This document shows, piece by piece, positions 43,019-51,898 of a stretch of 64,000 nt of DNA. Every line of letters begins with the position of its first letter. The first letter of the stretch is position 1. The notes beneath the pieces were generated by a model. The model was given only the letters and a program-made list of their open reading frames with translations. It did no database searches and had not been told where the DNA came from. Made by a program: the position numbers and the translations under genes. Source of the stretch: JBBATK01 sp044228685 (GTDB taxonomy: Bacteria; Bacteroidota; Ignavibacteria; Kapaibacteriales; NICIL-2). Where the stretch lies: contig JBGAUL010000001.1 in the NCBI GenBank assembly GCA_044228685.1, positions 248,001-312,000 of the forward strand. The letters run 5' to 3'.

Positions 43019-44104
43019 ATGGCAGAAAAAGAAACACCGGAAGGACAACAGAAAACCGAAGACCCGACCGGGAAACGGTTATCTGATGCGAGAAATAGGG
43101 GACAGGTGGCCAAGAGTATGGACGCCGTCAACGCCGCCATTCTACTCGTCGGAGGTTGGGTTGTTTTCGCATTTGGCGCAAACATCAGCGAGAAAGTGAG
43201 TGGTCTCATGACCTATCTCTTGCGACAGGCTCCCTTTATTACAATCACAGACACCAGCGTTCCGCACTACTACACGACACTCGTTTTGTTCATTGCCGGG
43301 ATTACGCTTCCATTGTTGTTCGTGATCATGGTTATTGGTGTGAGCATTGAAATCGCAATGGTTGGTTTTCACTTTGCTACGCAGAAGTTTACCAAGGGAC
43401 TCAACCTAGCATCGGTCTTCAATCCTCTCAACGGTATCAAGAAAATGCTCTTCTCGAAGTCAGCTTACTTCGAGATTCTCAAGAACTCATTCAAGTTGAT
43501 TCTCTTCGGCACTATTGTGTATCAAGTGCTGGCATCGAAGACTGAAGTGATGATGATGCTCATGCAGATGCCGTTTGGTGCTATTGCCACGTTCATGGCA
43601 AAGACTGCATTTGAGCTGGTTACGAAGGTTGGAGTCGTGTATGCTTTGATTGCTGTTGCCGACTATTTCTTCCAGAAGAAGAAGTTCAAAGACGACATGA
43701 AGATGTCCAAGCAGGAAGTCAAGGAAGAATCGAAGCAAGCTGAAGGTGATATGGCAACGAAGCAGCGTATCCGTACTATCGGACGTCAGCGACTTCGCAA
43801 GATGATGTTGAAGAACGTCAGTATGGCGGATGTGATTATCACCAACCCGACACACTATGCTGTGGCACTGTCCTATAAACAAGGATCGATGAACGCTCCC
43901 CGCGTCGTTGCCAAAGGTCTCGACTTCCTGGCTCTCAAAATCCGCGAAATCGGAACCAATCACAACATTCCAATTGTTGAAGATCCACCGCTGGCGAGAA
44001 CTCTGTATGCTAACTGCGAAGTGGATCAGGAAATCCCTGAAAACTTGTTTAAGGCAGTGGCGCAGGTCTTGGCATACGTCTATCGTCTAAAAAAGCGACG
44101 CTAA
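43019..44104 (+). CDS. flhB: Flagellar type III export protein FlhB
   Basis: A 361-residue export-gate component that switches substrate specificity of the flagellar secretion system. The N-terminal region MAEKETPEGQQKTEDPTGKRLSDARNRGQVAKS matches the conserved FlhB/YscU start. Four transmembrane segments lie at about 38-55, 85-110, 155-173 and 195-217. The cytoplasmic domain carries the autocleavage site N276-PTH279 and ends with the basic region LAYVYRLKKRR. The length is normal. It stands alone, without flhA, fliP, fliQ or fliR in the window, and is driven by a sigma-54 promoter. nuoC follows 84 bp later and may be read through. Confidence 0.96.
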   Translation: MAEKETPEGQQKTEDPTGKRLSDARNRGQVAKSMDAVNAAILLVGGWVVFAFGANISEKVSGLMTYLLRQAPFITITDTSVPHYYTTLVLFIAGITLPLLFVIMVIGVSIEIAMVGFHFATQKFTKGLNLASVFNPLNGIKKMLFSKSAYFEILKNSFKLILFGTIVYQVLASKTEVMMMLMQMPFGAIATFMAKTAFELVTKVGVVYALIAVADYFFQKKKFKDDMKMSKQEVKEESKQAEGDMATKQRIRTIGRQRLRKMMLKNVSMADVIITNPTHYAVALSYKQGSMNAPRVVAKGLDFLALKIREIGTNHNIPIVEDPPLARTLYANCEVDQEIPENLFKAVAQVLAYVYRLKKRR

Positions 44105-44188
44105 GACGAGCTTCTGGCACAAAATCCGTCCTCGCGACTCCCGCGTCTTGACTAAATTTGCCGTCTCAGAACTGCTCGAATAGCACCT

Positions 44189-44785
44189 ATGGCAATCTCA
44201 CGCGATCAAATCTTGGATGTGCTCCGTCCGGTAGTCGGCGAAGCTCGTTGGACCGAACATCACGGTCAACTCAGTATCAACGTTGAAGCATCAGAACTCA
44301 TTGATGCTCTTCGTGAACTGCGTGATCACCCAAGCACCGCTTTCAATCAACTCATCGACGTCACAGCTGTCGATTGGGCGGGTAAGAAAGACAAGCGCTT
44401 TGAAGTCGTGTATTTCCTGTATTCGATCAACAACGCAGATCGTCTTCGCATCAAAGTTGCCGTTGATGAATCAAATCCTCACGTTCCATCTGCATGTCCA
44501 CTCTGGGACAGCGCCAATTGGTACGAACGCGAAACCTTTGACATGTACGGCATCATCTTCGATGGTCACCCGGACCTCCGTCGCTTCTACATGCCCGAAG
44601 ACTACGTCGATCCCGTCAGTGGTCAACCTATCTACCCTCTCCGCAAAGACTATCCTCTCATGGGTATCCCCGGAGCCGCTCCTCTCCCAGACTTCCCCGA
44701 AAAGGAACGCTGGAAAAAGGAAAAAGAAGAATACCTCAAGAAGTATCCTTCTGAACCTCTCAATACTAGTTACACCATGAATTAA
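44189..44785 (+). CDS. nuoC: NADH-quinone oxidoreductase subunit C (isolated)
   Basis: A 198-residue protein of the 30-kDa subunit of respiratory complex I, in the peripheral arm. The family signature is at about 111-130 (ERETFDMYGIIFDGHPDLRR), with LRKDYPLMGIPGA afterwards. The C-terminus has a lysine-rich extension (KERWKKEKEEYLKK). nuoC normally lies in a nuoABCD operon. Here it is alone between flhB and a GC-rich repeat cluster, so the rest of complex I must be encoded elsewhere, or the locus has been rearranged. No terminator is visible before the repeats. Confidence 0.92.
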   Translation: MAISRDQILDVLRPVVGEARWTEHHGQLSINVEASELIDALRELRDHPSTAFNQLIDVTAVDWAGKKDKRFEVVYFLYSINNADRLRIKVAVDESNPHVPSACPLWDSANWYERETFDMYGIIFDGHPDLRRFYMPEDYVDPVSGQPIYPLRKDYPLMGIPGAAPLPDFPEKERWKKEKEEYLKKYPSEPLNTSYTMN

Positions 44786-44996
44786 TCACCAGGCACTGAT
44801 GTGCTTGGGATGTTGTTTTAGAACGAAATGCGTTTGCGTTTCGGTGGATGTGCGCGTGTGGTTGGATCGTGCGGTGGCGCGGCGTGTGGGTCGTGTGTTA
44901 ACGTCGTTTGCACCGGTCGTTCGCACCGGTCGTTCGCGCCGGTCGTTCGCGTGTGCGGGAGGCTGGCGCCTCCCCTACAATTGTACATGATTGGTG

Positions 44997-45012
44997 TTGC
45001 GGCATGCCGCAA
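44997..45012. repeat. 16-bp perfect palindrome, copy 1
   Basis: TTGCGGCATGCCGCAA reads the same on both strands. It ends the first 87-bp repeat copy, and the identical sequence ends the second at 45222-45237. It could be a protein-binding or element-end site. Confidence 0.75.
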
Positions 45013-45221
45013 CTGCATGTCGGTCAACCGTAGGGGTAGGGGAAGCGCCAGCTTTCCACGGGCAACGAACGTTGGTGTGGCGCATAGGTTGAGCGATGTG
45101 TAATGTGAACGTGAATTGTTTGCCGACGTCGTGCGTCGCCGTTGTGCATACCGGTCGTTCGCGCCGGTCGTTCGCGTGTGCGGGAGGCTGGCGCTTCCCC
45201 TTCAATTGCATGTGATTGGTG

Positions 45222-45237
45222 TTGCGGCATGCCGCAA
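45222..45237. repeat. 16-bp perfect palindrome, copy 2
   Basis: The same TTGCGGCATGCCGCAA as at 44997-45012, closing the second repeat copy directly before the terminator that faces the methyltransferase gene. Confidence 0.75.
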
Positions 45238-45243
45238 TAACAG

Positions 45244-45273
45244 AAAAGGCATCCACGAATGTAGATGCCTTTT
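45244..45273. terminator. Bidirectional intrinsic terminator
   Basis: AAAAGGCATC (45244-45253) pairs with GATGCCTTTT (45264-45273) around a 10-base loop, with A's before and T's after, so it works for either strand. It ends the minus-strand methyltransferase transcript (stop 45320) and blocks read-through from the nuoC/repeat side. Confidence 0.85.
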
Positions 45274-45319
45274 TGTTGAAGATTAGTTCAGTTGTCAGAT
45301 TCGATTTTTTGCGCGACTC

Positions 45320-46420
45320 TTACTGCACGCTCTTCTTGAGCGTCACGCAAACTCCGAATGCTTGAGTTGGGTTTGTGAGTTGCAGATCGAACTTGCCATT
45401 AGCGGCGTCGATTGGACGTCCGCCGATGAATTCGAGATCGGCCATTTCAAACAGAGGTGGTTGCATGAGACGGGTTATGACCGACTGCATGTTGTAGTAG
45501 CGTTGGAGGAATTGGTGCGGACGAATTCCAGTGTCTTCGTGCAGCCAGATGTGATCGTATGGTGTCGTGATAATCACCAAACCACCGGGCTTGAGGATAC
45601 GATGACATTCTTGCAGCGCTTGGATATCGCCACCATTGGGGATGTGTTCGATCATGGAGATCAGTAGGATCTGATCGAAGCTGGCATCCGGAAAAGTTGT
45701 GTGACGAATGTCTTGGAGCTGAACAGAGTATGGATGCTCGAGTTCTGCTGCCTGACGTTGTTGTACTTCAACGAATGTCTCGTCGATGTCGATGGAGACG
45801 ACGTCAAGACCTCGCGTTGCGAGATATTTCGGAACGAAGGTGTAGAGTGAACCAACGTCGAGGGTTTTGAGACCCGGTTCGTAGCGAGCTTGAGCAAGCG
45901 ACCACGCGTATTCAAAGCGACGTCCCCAGGGGAATGAGCCGTAATCATCGACATCCAAGTTCAGCATTGGCGGCAACTCGGTGCGACGATGGAAAAGTTC
46001 TTCCCAAGGAGTTGGACTTTGTGAAAAGGTCAGATCATAGAATCGCTGTGCCGGTGCGCGATCCAAGGCTGTGCCACGCAATGCGGGCAATGCCTCTTGC
46101 ATAATGCGTTCAATGAGTTCGTCAGCGAAGACGCGGTCTTCGTTTACAATCACCGTCGTTGTATTCGCGACAGGTTCAGGACTCAATGCAAAGCTTCTTC
46201 CTAAGGGAATATCTGTGCAGATATCCATCTCAGGATAGGGAAGCGGCGCCGGAATATCATTATTCCAATAGCGCGGCAACTCAAAGCTCCCGTCATGTAA
46301 GATGCTCCACTGTATGTCACAGTGAAACTTGAAAAAGTGGGCGATGCGCGCCAGTTGCTGAGCACGACTCGGATCACCGCTTCGTAGTAATGCGGAATGA
46401 ATAAGACCTGTTGTTGACAT
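45320..46420 (-). CDS. Class I SAM-dependent methyltransferase
   Basis: A 366-residue cytoplasmic protein. The methyltransferase domain is at about 180-310: SAM-binding motif I LKTLDVGSLYTFVPKYLATRG, then DVVSIDIDETFVEVQQRQ, motif II FPDASFDQILLISMIEHIPNGGD and motif III ILKPGGLVIITTPYDH. Residues 1-170 are an N-terminal extension without recognised family. The substrate is unknown. The neighbouring GT-C glycosyltransferase gene upstream on the same strand suggests a part in glycan or lipid modification (context only). The start is ATG 46420. Confidence 0.85.
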   Translation of the reverse strand: MSTTGLIHSALLRSGDPSRAQQLARIAHFFKFHCDIQWSILHDGSFELPRYWNNDIPAPLPYPEMDICTDIPLGRSFALSPEPVANTTTVIVNEDRVFADELIERIMQEALPALRGTALDRAPAQRFYDLTFSQSPTPWEELFHRRTELPPMLNLDVDDYGSFPWGRRFEYAWSLAQARYEPGLKTLDVGSLYTFVPKYLATRGLDVVSIDIDETFVEVQQRQAAELEHPYSVQLQDIRHTTFPDASFDQILLISMIEHIPNGGDIQALQECHRILKPGGLVIITTPYDHIWLHEDTGIRPHQFLQRYYNMQSVITRLMQPPLFEMADLEFIGGRPIDAANGKFDLQLTNPTQAFGVCVTLKKSVQ

Positions 46421-46618
46421 AACGATTCCTTCGTGTTGGAGCTTCCTGCTTCAATGTCTTGGAATATTAACAACTACTGTGCCGAAAATGAAAATGACCA
46501 TCCTTCATCAGAAAAAGGGCTTTTTCAGCGTGATAATAGAGTATTCTAAAGGAAGAGGAAGTAATGAGCTGTGGTTCTTGAGCCTAATTGGCGAGCGCAG
46601 TCTCGCGCAACAATGACA

Positions 46619-48247
46619 TTACTTTGATGCACCGGTGCCATACCAGCGTTGCAGATGTTCTTCGAGCTTTGGACGAATGAGGTTGTCGTCGTTGCGAATG
46701 GCCACACCAAAACAAAAGGCACCTTTGTAGTAACTGTACTCAGTGAGGAAGACGCTGTCGCGCATAAGCTCAGCCCGCAACCAAGTGTAATCGCTATGCG
46801 GCATCCAAATCACTTGAGGTTTTTGCGACAGAATGTGTGCACTGTTAAAACCTTTGTGAGCCATTTCTCGATCATGCAATCCTACCATATCAACGACGCG
46901 CATTTGCGGATGGAAAGCAGCGAGGTATCCGTATTCGGAGCAAGCAAGTGTGTGAATTGATGGCACTTCATTGCACAAGCTATCGATAGCCAAAGTTGCC
47001 TGCCAGGCGTCGCAGCCATTGACCGTGTGATTGGCAACACAATTTGCCGGAGTTGGATCTGCTTGCACATCGCGCAATTCCGGTGCTGCAATGACGCGTT
47101 CAAAAAAGCTTTGAGTGCTTTGAGGGAAAGCGAAGAGATAGAGGAAAGCAAGCACAAGCGGCATCCCGCGAACCAGGCTCTTGCGAAGTTCTTCTTGGTT
47201 GAGGTCAGCATGACGAAGGGCAAAGAGCGAAGAAATGAGGACGAGTGGAATGAAGGGCATATAGAAGCGTAGATGTTCTCCCATGATTTGAACAACTCCT
47301 ATTAACCACAGTAGTGCAAAGAGCAGTGGCAAAACGTAACAGGCAACGATTGCCAGCGAAGTCCCGCGAATGCTGAGCAAGGTCACTACGATCAACGGGG
47401 AAAGCATCAGCATAAAGCTCAGAGTCGCAGACAAAGTGTTCATGTGCAGGATGCCAATGAAACCTTTGTAGAATCCTTGTTGCTTGACGTAAAAAGTGTT
47501 CGGCAAGACATCGCCAAATACACTATGGGCCGCGAAGGCACTTGAGCCCAGCAGTACAACGAGCGTTACAAAAAACACGAGTGAGTTTTTATTACGTTGC
47601 GAGGCTTGGAAAGCAACAAGCAATACGCTCGATCCGAGAACAACGATGGCCGCATCCGGACGAGTGGCAATGCACAGCCAACCCAGTACTGCACTTATGA
47701 TAGCTGGTCCGCTTGAGATAGTGAATCGCTGCAACGAAAACAGAAAAGCCACATTGCAACTGAGTGAGAGCATAGTGTCCATGCCGTTGACGGCATTGAT
47801 GCGGAATGCATCGTGCAACACAATCGGTGCGAGCATGCCCATCGCAAATAATGGATGCTCAAGCTTGGTTGTTCGTGTGAGCTGACGAATCAATTGCCAC
47901 ATGAGCAGCAATGCAATCAACGCAAACATGAATGAGGATCCAACCAGAATCTGTTGCGGAGCGGCGTTGGGAAAGAGAAAGCGTAGAGCTGTGATCCACA
48001 GAGTATAGGTTACACTCGTGCAGCCGAACTGCGAACCATCAACCACGTTCCACGCAAAAAGGCCATGATGGATGATATTGTCAGCATAGCGCACAAACAT
48101 GTAGGCGTCGTCCACACCAAGCATGCGTTGCAGCGTAAGGTAGGGGACGGTCTTTATCAGAAGCAGCACAATGCCCAGACAAAACCCACCTCCGGCCACA
48201 AAGCCAAAAAGCTTCGACTCACGAAGTCTGCGATGGAGTTCTTGCAT
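46619..48247 (-). CDS. GT-C-type membrane glycosyltransferase
   Basis: A 542-residue multi-pass protein with about 10-11 hydrophobic segments across residues 15-390. The first periplasmic loop has the GT-C motif DDAYMFVRYADNIIHHGLFAWN (residues about 46-67), with the acidic pair typical of polyprenyl-phosphate-sugar-dependent enzymes such as ArnT, AftB and related mannosyl- or arabinosyltransferases. The C-terminal ~150 residues form a soluble periplasmic domain with CNEVPSIHTLACSEYGYLAAF, as in DUF2079- or AftB-like relatives. It probably transfers a sugar from a lipid carrier to a glycan or protein outside the cytoplasm. It is separate from the chemoreceptor gene by a terminator hairpin. 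Confidence 0.8.
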   Translation of the reverse strand: MQELHRRLRESKLFGFVAGGGFCLGIVLLLIKTVPYLTLQRMLGVDDAYMFVRYADNIIHHGLFAWNVVDGSQFGCTSVTYTLWITALRFLFPNAAPQQILVGSSFMFALIALLLMWQLIRQLTRTTKLEHPLFAMGMLAPIVLHDAFRINAVNGMDTMLSLSCNVAFLFSLQRFTISSGPAIISAVLGWLCIATRPDAAIVVLGSSVLLVAFQASQRNKNSLVFFVTLVVLLGSSAFAAHSVFGDVLPNTFYVKQQGFYKGFIGILHMNTLSATLSFMLMLSPLIVVTLLSIRGTSLAIVACYVLPLLFALLWLIGVVQIMGEHLRFYMPFIPLVLISSLFALRHADLNQEELRKSLVRGMPLVLAFLYLFAFPQSTQSFFERVIAAPELRDVQADPTPANCVANHTVNGCDAWQATLAIDSLCNEVPSIHTLACSEYGYLAAFHPQMRVVDMVGLHDREMAHKGFNSAHILSQKPQVIWMPHSDYTWLRAELMRDSVFLTEYSYYKGAFCFGVAIRNDDNLIRPKLEEHLQRWYGTGASK

Positions 48248-48367
48248 GGATGTTGGTTGGTTTCCGATCTATTGCTCTGTAGCGTGTGCTAAACACCCAA
48301 GCACCCTTGAGTGTTTGGTTTGGATGAATCTTGATTGATTTTCACTGCTACGTTCTATACCTACGAA

Positions 48368-48411
48368 AATAAGCCCGACGCCTGGTATGCATACCAGAGA
48401 TCGGGCTTATT
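48368..48411 (-). terminator. Strong hairpin terminator after the chemoreceptor gene
   Basis: An 11-bp outer stem (AATAAGCCCGA at 48368-48378 with TCGGGCTTATT at 48401-48411) encloses an inner 16-bp palindrome CTGGTATGCATACCAG (48382-48397). On the minus strand it is followed by TTTCG. It lies 64 bp downstream of the chemoreceptor stop. Confidence 0.75.
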
Positions 48412-48475
48412 AAGAAATGTGTTCAATGTGTAGTTAAGACTGCCTCTCAACGTATCGCGACGGTCAACAGCATTG

Positions 48476-50659
48476 TTATCGCATGTGCCGTGACGGAGTC
48501 GTATAGCTTTGTGAGCCGCTGCGTGAAACCAAGTGTCGATCTTCATCACGTTTGTGCTGAGGCATTGGTCGCGCAGCGGTGTCTTGTTCTGCAATAGTAA
48601 AACTCGACATCAGCTGATGCAGATTTTCAGTCAGACGATTTAAATCCTCGGCCGCTTGTGCGATTTGATCAATACCGGTTGATGATTCGCTGGTGACTGC
48701 GCTAATGGACTGAATGCTGCGACTAATGGTTTCGCTGGCACTGGATTGTTGTTCGCAGGCAACCGCGATATGACTCACCATGGAGCTTACGTTGTTCACG
48801 GCGTGAGAGATTTCGGTAAAGGATTGACCTGCGCGATCAGCAAGATTAATGCTCGTCGATACTTCGCGCGTTCCTTCTTCCATGGCCACGACGGCGCTCG
48901 ATGTATCGCGTTGGATTGAGCCTATCATATCGGAAATCTCGCGAGTGGCGGTGCTTGTGCGTTCAGCGAGTTTACGTACTTCATCAGCGACGACTGCAAA
49001 GCCGCGGCCTTGCTCGCCTGCGCGTGCAGCCTCAATGGCAGCATTAAGCGCGAGCAGATTTGTCTGATCGGCAATGTCGTTGATTACCGATACGATTTCG
49101 CCAATCTGCTTGCTCGATCGACCAAGTGCCGAAACCGTTTCAGCAGAACTTTGAACGACTGATGCCATGCGGCGCATACCATCAACGGTTTGTGAAACGA
49201 CTTCTGCGCCTTGTTCTGCGGTTGAGCGAGCTGATTCAGCCATGTCGGCTGTGCTGCGCGCATTATCCGAATTCTCAATGATCGTCTTCGTCATTTCTTC
49301 AACAGCACTTGCAACGTCTGTCGTTTGCATACTTTGTTCGCGTGAGCCTGCAGCCATCTCTTCAGTTGAGGAAGAGATCTGTGCCGATGCGCTTGCGGTT
49401 GCATCTACGGCGCGCATGACGTTTTCGACGATCATGGTAAGACGCTGCATAGACTCGTTGAAACCGCGCATGAGTTGTCCGATTTCGTCATCACTTTGTA
49501 CTTCAAGACGAACTGTAAGGTCACCTTCCGAGAATCGTTTCATTGCCGCAAGCATCGTTGACACAGCACTTGATAGATACTCACGCTGTGCTTCGTCGCG
49601 CTCGTGCGACTCCTGAACAGTTGTGATCATGGAATTGAAACCACTCTTCAGACGCCCGATCTCGTCCTGACTATCCACGACTAATCGTGTACTAAGATCA
49701 CCATGAGCAAATGAGTCCATGCCATCCAGCACAGAATTCACGGAATGACTCAAACGTTCGTTGTGTTCTTCGATGTGTCGATGTTGCTTGGCAATATTGT
49801 CTACCATTGAATTGAATGACTCACCCAGTACACCGAGTTCATCGCGTGAACGGATTGAGACGCGAGTTGAGAGATCACCACCCGAAAGAGCAGCGTTTGC
49901 GCGCATGAGCTTTTTGATTGGTCCCATAACAAGACGTGCAATCAAGAATCCAACGACAATCACTGCCCCAACTAAATACAGCAGCATTGTCGCGATTTTG
50001 CGTGCACCGGCATCTGCTTCAGCACGCACCGGTGCAAGGGGCATCAGTACTTCGAATGCACCGTGCACTTCGCCTTCTTTCCAGTTTTCCATGCGAGTGC
50101 CGGTAGCGTCAAAACCTTTGTCGTTGCCCCAAAGCGCCATTGAGTTTGCCGGGTCGCCGTGACAGTTAAGACACTCCTTCGTAAGCTTAACCGGTCGGAA
50201 GTAGCGAAGCTTATCCGATGCAGTGTCGATTTCTACGTGCTCCGCCAGACCGCCACTTTCAAGTTTGTGAAGCACCGTGGCTTCGAGTAGATCGGGTTCG
50301 TTGTCAGGATTGCGCGGTTGGAATTTTGGGACTTTGATTTCCATGCCGAGTTCTTTGGCCTTGAGCTTTGCCACTTGCATGGCAGCAAACACCGGAACAG
50401 TGTAGAGAAGATCTTCCTTCTTGCTGATGTCGTGTCGGAACAGGTTCTTGTTGAATTGTGTTGCTGCGTACTCACGGGCTGATTCAGCTGAAAGCAAGAG
50501 AGCACGTGCATTTTCGATATATGCTTTTTGCTTTTGCTCACGGAACATTTGTTCTATGCTGTGATAGACGCCGTAGGTGGCACCGAGACAAATAACAACG
50601 AGGGGAAGGAGGATTTTTACTCGAAGACTAACGAGACTGCGCAAAAACGAGACGGACAT
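48476..50659 (-). CDS. Methyl-accepting chemotaxis protein with c-type haem sensor domain and triple HAMP
   Basis: A 727-residue receptor. TM1 is at about 15-33. A periplasmic Tll0287-like/DUF3365 domain (about 35-220) contains the c-haem motif CLNCH (163-167), and TM2 is at about 223-243. Three consecutive HAMP-like units follow at about 245-300, 325-370 and 385-430, each with GGDLSTR/HGDLSTR/EGDLTVR and DELG/DEIG. The signalling domain (about 440-695) has the conserved hairpin tip INDIADQTNLLALNAAIEAARAGEQGRGFAVVADEVRKLAERT. The tail is Arg/Ser/His-rich without a CheR-binding pentapeptide. It probably senses redox potential, oxygen or NO and signals to the flagellar motor through CheA/CheW, which are not in the window. 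ATG 50659 is preferred to TTG 50689. Confidence 0.93.
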   Translation of the reverse strand: MSVSFLRSLVSLRVKILLPLVVICLGATYGVYHSIEQMFREQKQKAYIENARALLLSAESAREYAATQFNKNLFRHDISKKEDLLYTVPVFAAMQVAKLKAKELGMEIKVPKFQPRNPDNEPDLLEATVLHKLESGGLAEHVEIDTASDKLRYFRPVKLTKECLNCHGDPANSMALWGNDKGFDATGTRMENWKEGEVHGAFEVLMPLAPVRAEADAGARKIATMLLYLVGAVIVVGFLIARLVMGPIKKLMRANAALSGGDLSTRVSIRSRDELGVLGESFNSMVDNIAKQHRHIEEHNERLSHSVNSVLDGMDSFAHGDLSTRLVVDSQDEIGRLKSGFNSMITTVQESHERDEAQREYLSSAVSTMLAAMKRFSEGDLTVRLEVQSDDEIGQLMRGFNESMQRLTMIVENVMRAVDATASASAQISSSTEEMAAGSREQSMQTTDVASAVEEMTKTIIENSDNARSTADMAESARSTAEQGAEVVSQTVDGMRRMASVVQSSAETVSALGRSSKQIGEIVSVINDIADQTNLLALNAAIEAARAGEQGRGFAVVADEVRKLAERTSTATREISDMIGSIQRDTSSAVVAMEEGTREVSTSINLADRAGQSFTEISHAVNNVSSMVSHIAVACEQQSSASETISRSIQSISAVTSESSTGIDQIAQAAEDLNRLTENLHQLMSSFTIAEQDTAARPMPQHKRDEDRHLVSRSGSQSYTTPSRHMR

Positions 50660-51215
50660 GGAGGTGCTCCGATTAAGATGGATAGTCAAAAAAGACTATG
50701 TCACCAAAGCGTAGATTCAAAGCAGCGACTGGCATCTTAAGTCTACAGAGTTGTCATTACTCTATTCAACAGCTTTCACGAAACGTGCAGACATGCACAG
50801 CCACAACAATGGCTTTGTCTGAAAGCGAAGGCGCAACTGCAATGCCCGTTCGTCACGATCCATCGTGAAGTACGGAGCGAGCACCATGGTTTCTCACGTC
50901 GGCAGGACGCGAAAAACAGTTGCGGCAGATGAAAAAGAGCAGTTCAGGAAGTACGTACTACGAGGTCAAGCAAGGTTTCAAAACGATTGAAGCAAAGCTG
51001 TTTATCCCCGAAAAAAGGGAAGAACTGTGATTCAGAGGCTCCGAATTGTGACCAAATACCTACAAATCCTGAATAATGACAACTAGTGTGATCATTGTCA
51101 TTGTAGAGTATCGGACACTATTGTCGCTTATTAAGCGCTCAGATTCAAATGTTAATAATTTTTGCTGAGCTCGAAAGTCGGCAATTCGGAGACCACCGTC
51201 AGCCGATCTGCCCGT
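50660..51215. other. Long non-coding region between chemoreceptor and LuxR regulator
   Basis: 556 bp without a credible gene. It should contain the chemoreceptor promoter on the minus strand; no sigma-54 element was found there. Two inverted repeats stand out: AATGACAA (51075-51082) with TTGTCATT (51095-51102), and CGCTTA-T-TAAGCG (51125-51137). The rest looks like ordinary intergenic sequence with short A/T runs. Confidence 0.6.
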
Positions 51216-51782
51216 TTAGCGCTCTATGGTAAGCACTTCGTTTTCGAGTGGACGTTTGAAGTGTTGCGGACAATTAAGCTGATTGAAGCAAATGGCTGAA
51301 CAAGATCCAACGATCGAATCTTGGAAGAATCGTGTAAGGCACACATCCTTGCGAAGCAGAAGTTTGGAGCGGATGTTCCGACGGTGTGAATCGACCGTGC
51401 GCTCTGAGCAGTAGAGAGTGAGTGCTACTTGTCGGGTTGAGAAACCAAGACGAAGAAGCGCCGCAATGCGGATTTCTGAAGAAGAAAGTGTCGGGAATTT
51501 GCCGCGAAGACGATTGATGTCCTCGCTAAGCTGTATGTCGAGCGAGCGAGTGCGCTCCACGCGTTCAAGCGAACCAAAATTCTGAAGACTCAGGTTGATA
51601 ATATCAAACAAAGACCGGGCGTCAGCAAATTGACCTTGATCGCAATGTCCCAACGCTGTAGAAATCATCCCTTTCAATTCAACGATCAGAGATGTACTTA
51701 CCGCAAGTCGCTGCAAAGCGACATCGATTGACTCGTGGCCACTCTTTTTACTTGTTACGTTTTCGTCACTTTCGACTGCCAT
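51216..51782 (-). CDS. LuxR-type response regulator without receiver domain
   Basis: A 188-residue protein. A helical N-terminal part (about 15-95) has no recognised sensor. The C-terminal LuxR-type helix-turn-helix is at about 98-155 (FPTLSSSEIRIAALLRLGFSTRQVALTLYCSERTVDSHRRNIRSKLLL). The last ~30 residues are not part of the HTH and contain four cysteines (SCSAICFNQLNCPQHF and nearby). It is divergent from the two small genes at 51899 and 52157, whose promoter it may control (inference). The start is ATG 51782. Confidence 0.82.
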   Translation of the reverse strand: MAVESDENVTSKKSGHESIDVALQRLAVSTSLIVELKGMISTALGHCDQGQFADARSLFDIINLSLQNFGSLERVERTRSLDIQLSEDINRLRGKFPTLSSSEIRIAALLRLGFSTRQVALTLYCSERTVDSHRRNIRSKLLLRKDVCLTRFFQDSIVGSCSAICFNQLNCPQHFKRPLENEVLTIER

Positions 51783-51898
51783 TTCACCGTCACTATTGGT
51801 TGATACTCAACTATCCGTCTCACGCGCCGCTGTCAGCTGGCCGACCGTCTATATTAGGATACAAAAATCAAAACAAGAAGCTTGCCCGAGGTGTACCT

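Larger units (their letters stand above)
44913..45238. repeat. GC-rich repeat cluster with two long direct copies and one inverted part-copy
   Basis: The unit CCGGTCGTTCGC occurs three times at 13-bp spacing (44913-44924, 44926-44937, 44939-44950) and twice later (45151-45162, 45164-45175). Each array is followed by the same ~75-bp block (GTGTGCGGGAGGCTGGCGC, then a CCCCT.CAATTG.A.ATGATTGGTG-like part), so 44926-45012 and 45151-45238 are about 87-bp near-identical direct repeats. Between them, 45039-45052 (GGGGAAGCGCCAGC) is an inverted copy of the block's centre. Both copies end in the same 16-bp palindrome. The region has no credible gene and is much richer in G+C than the neighbours. It resembles a dispersed REP/MITE-like element, but no family was recognised. 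Confidence 0.8.

Noticed and set aside
44913..45238. CRISPR array
   Set aside because: The repeat units are directly adjacent or within long duplicated blocks, without regular unique spacers, and no cas genes are near.
44818..45256. Several open frames on both strands through the GC-rich repeat region (for example 44828-45103)
   Set aside because: They arise from the low stop-codon frequency of GC-rich repeats, contain the repeat units in all frames, and have no ribosome-binding sites or recognisable domains.
48725..48740. TGGCACTGGATTGTT as a further sigma-54 promoter
   Set aside because: The -12 element is not TTGC at the right spacing and the site lies inside the chemoreceptor coding sequence.
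51692..51898. N-terminal extension of the small protein at 51899 (open from 51692)
   Set aside because: It overlaps the LuxR gene start on the other strand, is not needed for a good start (GAGGTG precedes ATG 51899), and its composition looks non-coding.
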